This document shows positions 55,640-64,000 of a stretch of DNA of 64,000 bases, in pieces (the stretch's first letter is position 1; every line of letters begins with the position of its first letter). The stretch is from the NCBI RefSeq assembly GCF_029227915.1, contig NC_079877.1:19991851-20055850 (forward strand), read 5' to 3'. Made by a program: the position numbers and the translations under genes. Origin of the DNA: Hydractinia symbiolongicarpus (Eukaryota; Cnidaria; Hydrozoa; Anthoathecata; Hydractiniidae). The notes below the pieces were generated by a model. That model saw nothing but the letters and a program-made list of their open reading frames with translations. It made no database searches and was not told where the DNA came from.

Positions 55640-56170
55640 ACGTAATATTTATGTAGCGCTTTAAACATTACTGACTGTTATAGCCAGAACAGATACCTTC
55701 CTCTGCGGCAAATTAAAACAAAATTTCTTTATGAATGATTGTTTTTTTAAAAAAAGATAAAAATAATTCTGCATAAAGTTCTCTCAAACGATTTTCTTTA
55801 AAACAATAAAAATAATTCTGCATATCTTTTCACACAGCTAAGTAATCAAACGAGATATTAAATGTGCATGATTTTTATATCAAGAACTTTTATTTGAAGT
55901 GCAGGTTGTGCATAATTTTTATTTAAAAAGACTTTTATTTGAGATGCAGCTTGTGAAATTTACTGAACGTTAAACATGCCGCACAATTCAAAAAGGGTAG
56001 AGGTGGGTTGGGGGAGCAAAGCTTGAATAGGCGTAATGGTGGTTGCAGTCTTTGTAATTCGTGACAGCACTCAGCATTTGCCGATGTATAAACAATGTAT
56101 TTTTAAAACATAATACTGTCAGTAATTATTTGCTGTGGTAAAATTGCAAATGAGAAGTCCCTAGGAATTT
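55640..56170. other. Gene-free stretch
   Basis: AT-rich. A short duplicated segment occurs: AAAATAATTCTGCATA at about 55759 and 55807, and ACTTTTATTTGA at about 55887 and 55930. Confidence 0.5.
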
Positions 56171-56175
56171 GTGCG

Positions 56176-56905
56176 ATCACACCTGTGGCTTAGTCGTTAT
56201 AACTTTCGCACTTTGTGCAGGAGACTGGGGTTTGATTTGCAGCCCCCAAAATTAGCGTCAGCAATCGTCGTTGCAATTGCTGCCGCGGTTTCATTTCACG
56301 ACGGCAAAAAACTGCCAGGCTGTTCATATCCACTTGCTTAATGTGTTGTCCGACTTTCTGACTAAACAGCCTACTAATGGTAAATAAATTGTCTATTGTT
56401 AATTAGTTTTTTAGGTTGATGCTCGCAACTTTAAAGCACTGCCTTCTACGGACATTGCGAACTTTATAAACAATATAATTATAAACAATCGATTTAATAC
56501 GGTGGCTGAAATCGTCAAAGAAAAAATTTATTTTGTTCTGTTTCTTTCTCGCGTCGGCAAATTGTTGCCAGCAAATTGACGACTATGTCGTTGGCAATTT
56601 ATTGCCAATGGGTTTTTGGGCTAATTCGGAGAGCTGGCTTTGGCAATTCAATAAGGCCAAGTAAATTTTACCATAGCCCCAGGGTAATTCTAGTCATGTA
56701 AGGTAAATGGGGAAGTTAGCACACTGTGTGCGCCGTTGGATGTTGCAGGGCGTTGTCTGGTAATGCAGGGACCCTAATTGCGTCTGCGTAGCTCAAAATA
56801 AGCATTTAATACTCAAGGACTTCATATTTGAGCCATGGCCCCTCCTGGAAATAATAGACAAGGTATATCCCTCAATATTTGTGAGACTAGCCTTGTAAAA
56901 AATGC
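56176..56905 (+). mobile_element. Old SINE copy, split by about 380 bp
   Basis: The head has a tRNA-like promoter ('TGTGGCTTAGTCGTTATAAC', then 'GGGGTTTGATTTGC' at the B-box place). The 3' half starts near 56665 ('CCATAGCCCCAGGGTAATTC') and ends 'TTTGTGAGACTAGCCTTGTA' near 56900. Both halves match the SINE at 22361. The interruption (about 56250-56650) and an additional segment near 56770-56840 are absent from that copy. It ends just upstream of the LRCH gene. Confidence 0.75.
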
Positions 56906-56993
56906 ACATCTAAATATGCATCTTTGTTCAATTTTCTCTATTTACTGTCTCACACAATTAAATTTTCTTTAGAATTTTAATATCTTAACATAG

Positions 56994-59900
56994 GAAAATA
57001 CTACATCAACATGCTTAAATGTTTTGGAGGAAATATTGGCTAGCATATTAAAAATGAATAGCCACTCAGTTATAGAGAAGTGTTTTGAGGATGCAGAAGA
57101 AAGTGGTGTTTTACAGATTACTCATAAAGGCTTGAAAACATATCCTACATGTGTAGACGATTATGACTTGGTGGATGTTCTTGTCGTTGGTGAGTATAAT
57201 TACCTAGTTATGTGATCCTTCACTGGTGCAGAGGTGAACACCAGATATGGATGAAACAAGTCTGCATAATTGGACTTACAAGTGGGACAGGCAATATGTC
57301 GTCGGCATTATTCCATTTAAATTATTTTTCAATTGTTTGAAACTTAAATATTTTTCATATAATCTCACGAAAAATAGAATTATTAGTAGTCTTGTCATTC
57401 TGGCGCATTGCAATCCCATTCGATTAATAAATAAATTAATATTAATAAATAATAAATTATTAAATATTTTGTAAACTGTGCTAAACACACTTTTTTAACT
57501 TTCAATATGTATTTTAAATACATATGAAAAGTACATCTTCGTAATGTTGGTAAGGTATGTATGTAACATGTTAATGTATTTAGGTAATTCCACGAAAAAA
57601 AAAAAAAAGAAGCGTGCTATACAAATTGCACGCGTAAATCCATTAAATATATTAACAAAATCTATTAAATATATTAAAAAAACACATTGCTTGGTTGTAG
57701 AAAGTTACTTAGGGCAAGTTTATACTGCAGGATTACATTCAAACGCTGTGTTGTATCACGTTGTATTCACCGTGATAGTCTATAGTGTATTTGTTTTTTT
57801 GTCAACCCCCCTAACCTGGACCCATACTATCTTTTCACTGGGAGTTTCTATCTTTTCTCCGTAAAGATTGTAAAGCTAGGGGTCATTTATTTCCTTTTGT
57901 CGTTAAAGCCACTTTTTGCCTGTGTTTTAACAAATAAAGTTTGCTTTACTGACAGACCCATACTATTATTTTTCAAAAAAACAAATAAGAATGTGCAGAG
58001 GACCTGCATAGCATTTGTGGGTATGTGGGCACGAGCGTGTACAGTCGCACACGTCTCATAGGATTCTCTGTATATTATTGTCTATTTTAGAATTATCATG
58101 GAATAGATTCACTGAACTTCCTCAAGAATTGTTATCATTTGTTATGATGGAGAAATTAAGCTGTTCAAACAATTTTGTTAAGATACTACCCGATCTTAGC
58201 CATTTGAATGCATTGTCCTATGTGGATGTAAGGTGAGGAATTCTCTTTAGTTCTGTTGCAACATATTTGCTTTTGTATTAAGTTTTAATTATTTTATTGT
58301 GTCTTCAATTGCAGTCAAAACCAGCTACAAAGTTTACCAGTACATTTGTGCTCACTTCCTTTGAAGATATTGAAAGCTAGTCATAATCACATTTCTATTT
58401 TGCCAACTGAAATTGGACTGCTCAGTAAACTGCAAGCTTTGGTGAGTAATAGTGTTTAAATTGCATTGTCTTAGTACTTTGATTCAATGTTTTCTAATAA
58501 CTGCACATGATCACAAAAAAGTAAAGTGGGAAGTGGAAACGATTCAAGGAGGCCATGCACCACTTATCTTGACTTACATTCTTTTTCTGAATCCATGAAA
58601 TTTTTCTACATTGCATATGTAGCTTTATGGAAGTGTGCATTTCACCAAATGCTGACCTAAAATCTTATGAAATAGACGGTTGGATGTTTACAGACCTTGT
58701 GATGAGTGTTGTCCTTGTGATGAATGTTGTACCAAAAAATACTATCCCGTTTTAATGTTGTATTGTAGAATGCATATCCTGAGGTCAACCTTGAATAGTC
58801 TGTGCTTTTGTCTGAAGGCTTTGTATTTTACAGTACAACATAAAAACACTTTTTCATGTATCAATCTTTGAGATTGTTGCTTTTTTTTCATCAGAAGGTC
58901 AAGAAATATAATTAATCTAATTTAGCAAGCATAGGCGCAGACATTGAATGCTTTTTGATCTTAGCATTTTGCTTTTGAGATTTGTTGTATTTACTTTTTC
59001 CTTCTCACCACATTAGCAGCGCCATACTCAGACATTTTTCGATACCATTATAACGGTATGGGTGTCCAAACTAACGCGGAGTCAGCAAACATTTTTTTTA
59101 AAACAAAGAAATATTGCCTTCTTTTTCTCTCACAATGCCCACCATTCACTATGTGATGCGTCATATTTAATTTTGAACTAAAGTGGATAGCTTGATTGAT
59201 TTATTCGCACAATCTCATTCCCAATTGATGAATTTGTGTAGTTTGTAAGCCATAATTTCTAGCGCCATAGCACTATATTTATTTATGCAAGAAGGCTTTG
59301 CTCATACACTGAAAAATGCATTTTTAGACGATCTGGGATGCTCATATTTTCCAATTTTCACACTAGACTCTAATTTAAGAAAATTTTATAACAAATGAAT
59401 GGTATCTCCCAAATGAAATGCTAATTACAAGTAAACATAATACTAGCAATTTCACTAATCATGATGCACATTCTTCTGTGTGTGCTTTAAACTTATTATT
59501 AAATAAAATTTGTGTCATTTTTTCTAGTATGATCTATTATTTTCATGTTTTGTTATTGTTATTATTATAAATATTTTTCATACAGCTTAATTAAACTGCT
59601 ACTCCTGCCTCCTGCAAACATGGTCAAAAATTGTGATTGTGTACAATGTTTGACATTAAAAAGTGCTGCAGAGCATTTCTAAGCCATACTTTGTTTTAAT
59701 AGTTTAAAAATATAACTGCCATATATTTACTTTATTTACTCAGACGGATGCACACCAATGTTTTTCTCTTTTTTGTTTTCCTTATTTTTTTATTTTGTTT
59801 TTTTGTTTTTTAAATTTTTTGGTGTGCGCATATTGAAAAGACTATTATGACTAATTTTATTTTTGTGACAGGATTTATCATGTAATGAATTGACAAATCT

Positions 59901-62900
59901 TCCTAGCACCATGGGAGACCTAAACTCACTACGCTTCTTGAATATCCGTAGAAATCAAATCGTGTCACTTCCGGATGGTGAGTTTGTTACATTTGTTTAT
60001 ATTTTGTCATGTGAAGCATATTGATTATAATATTTTAAATAACAATATTTTTAGAGCTGAGTAAACTAAAAAATTTAGCATCTTTCAATTTTTCTTGCAA
60101 CAAAATTTCATGTATTCCACCTGCATTTCGGTTGATCTCCTCATTAATTCAACTTGATTTGACGAATAATCCACTGTCTTTACCTCCTGCACAGGTAAGT
60201 CGAGTTATGACAGTTATATTAACCCAGTATTTAACCGCACAAAATATAGTAATGAAATCACAATAGCTTTCTACTATTTCTTGTAATGTTACTGTTCTCA
60301 GCATGCAGGCTTAGCTGTTAGGTGGTAAATTACAACCCTTATTTGGTGGACGACGAACACTGCGCCCACAAGTTTACTTGGAAAAGAAAATTGATTTATT
60401 TCCTATTCCTTACGTACAACCTATAACAGAATCATTGAGCAAGACAGTTTTTTTTGCTTCTTTTTACTGTTATTTCTCTTTATTTAGCATCATCTATATT
60501 TATTGGGCAGCTAGATGCCAAAGATTTTTAATTATTAGCAAAAAGATTACATTTTTTTACAAAGATTGACAACGTGGACAAGAAAAATGCAAATATCGAT
60601 ATGTGCCGTATAGACATATGTGCTAGTGATGATAACAACAATTATCGCAATTGTTTGAATAATTACGTTAATTCGTCAGGATAAGCCTTGGTGTGGTCTG
60701 AATTATACTGCTCTTATTTCTAGATATTGTAGTGTAATCAATCATAAGTTTTGTGTTTTTTTCTTTACTTTTAGATATGTCTTAGAGGAAGACTACATAT
60801 TATCAAATTTCTAAGCATGGCTGCTCAACAACAGGAAAAGGTGAGTCGTGCTAGGAAAGAGTGACAGTAGTGGGTTTTCAACAGAAAATATTGGTTGTCT
60901 CATGTCAATTGTTTAACTTAGCCGTCCTTGGTTTATATGTGTTTATTCATGTTTTAGAGATGGACAATACCAAAGGAAACTGGTATTAACAGATCTCCCT
61001 CACCTAGCAATGTGTCAAATAACAGGTGCGAACGTTTTCTTGGTTGTTTATGTCATGCATTTCTGCATGATTTAAGGTTAATAAAACGCTAGATCTGATT
61101 ATTGAAATATTTATTCCTGATATATTTTAGTGAGATGTTCAATTTTGCAGAACGCCAACCGGATGCAGACAACCATAGACGAAATACAATGAGCGAGGTA
61201 CGTGTGTGTCATGTATAGCATATAGCTTAGAGATTGACAACAAGGTGTGTCTGTAAATTTTGTCTCTTAAATTCACAAATCACTAAAGTTGTAATACACT
61301 TTGTACTTCGATCTGCTACATTTTGATTGCTTACTTAATAGGCACCATAGCCCTAAATACCTTCAACGGAAGGGGAAGTTAATTGTTACCTTTAGATAGC
61401 ATGATGTTTAGATGATTCATAAGTATAAAAATGATTATGTTATGTCTACATTTCTAAAATTTCTGAATACAACCGACAACACGTTAATCATGCATATTTT
61501 TAAAACAGAAAAATATATTTTTGAATCAACACAACCTATGCAGGGTGTCTTTTTTAATTTTGTAAGAGTACGAATGCCACTGTGGTGTACTTTAGGGTGA
61601 AGATGAAAAAGAATCAGTAGACTCTGGCACGCTGCGTAAACAAACGGCCCCAAACCTATCATCAAGTCACGATGAGCCCTGTCAGGTATGTTTGTTAACC
61701 ATTTCAGTGTTTACCATAGTTAAGACGATCTTGTTTTTACGAGGTATTTTAACAATTTTAGGATGTTGTAACTGTTTACAAAAACGAAACCCCACCGTCA
61801 CCATCCAAAGATAAGCCCAAACTACCCAAAAAACCGAACTCGTTTTCTTTGTCGAAGCAAGAAATAAAAGAAAAACAGAGGATATTACAAGAGAAAGGCA
61901 AGCTCACTCCTCAACCATATAAGTAGGTATTCTTCATCAAAAAAATTCCTTTTTTGAGTTTTATTTCGTATTGTCCTGTTTATTTAAATTCTTCTTTAGA
62001 TCTCGTGCGTCAACGTCATCTTCTCGAAAATGGTCAGACAATGAGCAGGCAGACTCTAATCATACGATGTCGTTGGACCGATCAGCTGTGCGCAACTTAG
62101 GTACACAAATAAAAAGTAATGACTCTGAAGATGCCAGGTATGTTTCTTATTGAAGACTGTTAGCCTTGACTATTAGCCGTACCGACTGTTAGCCTTGGGA
62201 TGGAGCGTTTGCTTTCAGTGCGGGAGGTCTTGGGTTTAAACCCCAGCCGAGTAATGCCAGAGACTATAAAAGTGTAAATCTATCCTTTCTGCTTAGCCCT
62301 CAGCATGACAATAAGATTGATATCTTAAGCAGTTGTCTAGTTGAGCGATTGCTGTACTTGCACGACTTTCGTAGCTCAAATGGGAGCTTTAAATGCACTA
62401 GGACCCCTTTGCAGGACCCTCGTTGATAGCAGTACCAATAGGCACTGAAGAGATTATCCTGGGTAAATAATTTTAATAATAATAATATTCCCTACTAGAT
62501 TAATGACTACCTATTATTAGCACCTAACTTAAAAGTTTGCCAATTTTCAAAAGCGATTAGTTGATTTCTGATTTCCCTTGATTAAAAAGAAATTAATCAT
62601 TATTTTATATCCATCTCTGGGTACATAAAAAACCACTTGTTTTTATTTTGTCCTAGATATGAAAAGAGAAATGATGAAGAGGTATTTACTTTCGTTCTTA
62701 TGACTGTTAATATGCTTAGTCAGCAAAGTGCTTATTTTATAGATAACCAGGTTACTTTAAATCCTTAATTGAATTCTTAATGAGGAGAGAAAAAGTTAGT
62801 CTAGTGATGTTCAAAATATAAAAAGTTCTTGCGCTGAATTTGCTTAAAAACCAGAAGCAGCATTCTAGTCCATTTATTCTCTTCCAACCCACTATAGTTC

Positions 62901-63599
62901 ATACTAGGTTTTAATTTTTTATGTGTTGCCTTTTTTTAAAAATTGGGGAAAAGCAATCAAAAAAATTTTCCCGCATTTATCTGTGACAGCCTGTGTGTAA
63001 TTATAAAATGAAATTTTGATATCTGATTTAGGGATTCTCGAGATCTCGAATTACGAAAAAAGCTAAGAGTCTCTTAAGAAAATTTTATTGTGCATTTCAG
63101 TTTGCTCGAACTATAGGAGAATCAAATCATTAAGTCAATATATTCAATTTTTGCTAACCCTAAGCTAGCTCGGCATTGACTTGTTTTCTAGCGTCTAGAT
63201 GATTTAGCAGCTCGCAAGGAACAGCTTCTGCGAAATAAAGAGGAGATTTTGAAATCGAAATACCGATTGGAATTAATAAAATCGAAAGCACAAAATCGGA
63301 ATGAAAATGTGAGTCAGGTTCAATGTATCGAAAAGTTGTAAAACCATCTTTTTTTCCTGCCAGATTACTATTACGATACTTTTGATTTCCCAGGGTTCCG
63401 AAAAGACCGAATTTGTTTCACCAGTAAGTAACTGATTTATTACTTTAGTATTCCTGAATAACACAGGAAATAACAACGGCCACCATTCGCCACCAATTTG
63501 TCAACATCGTTCATCATTGCAACAAATTTATCATTTTGTTTACTTTAGAATTCAACAACTAGCGTTACATCCACTGAGTCTTCTCACTCCAGCCAGTCG
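56994..63599 (+). CDS. LRCH-type protein (leucine-rich repeats, calponin-homology family), 3'-incomplete
   Basis: Fifteen exons with exact GT-AG phases: 56994-57189, 58091-58232, 58315-58441, 59872-59977, 60055-60194, 60775-60840, 60958-61025, 61131-61197, 61596-61685, 61762-61922, 62000-62137, 62657-62681, 63192-63308, 63394-63423, 63549-63599. The first in-frame Met is at 57054. About seven LRRs follow ('LPVHLCSLPLKILKASHN', 'LSCNELTNLPSTMGDL'), then 'PPAQICLRGRLHIIKFL', the signature after the LRRs in LRCH1-4. After that come a Ser/Pro-rich region and a charged coiled coil ('LDDLAARKEQLLRNKEE'). LRCH proteins are cytoplasmic scaffolds linked to DOCK GEFs and the cortex. The C-terminal CH domain is not yet reached. 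The first exon may instead be a second exon or trans-spliced. Confidence 0.9.
62165..62490 (+). mobile_element. Second SINE family, inside an LRCH intron
   Basis: A tRNA-like head ('GTTAGCCTTGGGATGGAGCG', 'GGTCTTGGGTTTAAACCCC' as B-box region) and an (AAT)n tail near 62470-62490. The body differs from the 22361 family. It lies in the intron after exon 11, same strand as the gene, and should be spliced out harmlessly. Confidence 0.72.
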
Positions 63600-64000
63600 G
63601 TATGCTACACATTTTACATACTAAAACATTTCTAAAGTTTTCAGTTGAAGCTTTAATTATCAGATACGTTTAATGCAGACAGCTCTATTTAGTGAATGGA
63701 AATTTTTGTACCAGCCAAATTAATGAACATTTTTATATTTTTTGTATATTTATTAAATTTTTTGTAATTTTTAAATGACAGAAAGAGAAATACCAAAGAA
63801 TTTCGTACTCAACCTATTGCTTTTTCTAATTCTATCAAGTGTAAGCTCTAATTATGAAACGAATATTTTTTGCAGCCATGATGAATGTCAATTAAAGCTT
63901 TAAGTTTTTTTGTTCCGTTGCATCAGCTGTACGGTTTTTGTTTTACGTAGACGTGTAAATGCAAATTTCGAAAATGTATATAGCAATCATAAGCTAGAAG
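63600..64000. other. LRCH intron, no further exon seen
   Basis: A donor (GTATGC) begins at 63600. No clear further exon is seen before the window ends. Confidence 0.6.

Overview
The window is animal nuclear DNA. It is AT-rich, its genes are split by GT-AG introns, and it is crowded with transposon debris. The repeat content and the codon-level character of two host genes suggest a cnidarian, probably a hydrozoan. That is an inference, because no taxonomic marker is present.

Layout. 2.6-4.4 kb: fragments of a LINE and a Penelope-like element. 4.4-10.8 kb: a complete-ended but decayed DDE transposon (IS3EU-like). It has a perfect 6-bp target duplication, inverted termini, a broken integrase-fold transposase and relics of two cargo genes. 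11.95-14.33 kb (minus): a host gene fusing an RRM and an RGG-rich linker to a TatD nuclease fold, with the final metal-binding Asp changed to Asn. 14.4-30.5 kb: no confident host gene; MITEs, a foldback element with 6-bp target duplication, three tandem-repeat arrays, tRNA-derived SINEs and a hAT-like element. 30.55-48.73 kb: a whole Maverick/Polinton (adintovirus-like) element with terminal inverted repeats. 48.7-57 kb: a 79-bp MITE with 9-bp target duplication, an internally deleted Ty3/Gypsy element with a nested DNA transposon, and an old SINE. 57.0-63.6 kb (plus): fifteen visible exons of an LRCH-type leucine-rich-repeat gene whose calponin-homology end should lie beyond the window.

The Polinton is the most gene-dense part and is less AT-rich than its surroundings. 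It carries the expected replication, integration and particle module: SAP-headed protein-primed DNA polymerase B, retroviral-type integrase, A32-like packaging ATPase and a major-capsid candidate. It also has small membrane or basic proteins, a Bro-N plus PD-(D/E)XK-like gene, and a family of Cys-rich repeat proteins, one ending in an HNH nuclease. Almost all the larger genes carry frameshifts or in-frame stops, whereas the two host genes read cleanly. The element therefore looks like a relatively young but dead copy. A repeated start-site signature (AATAAA within 0-4 bases of the ATG) and a second dyad-type leader shared by the Cys-rich genes suggest that the element uses its own promoter grammar.
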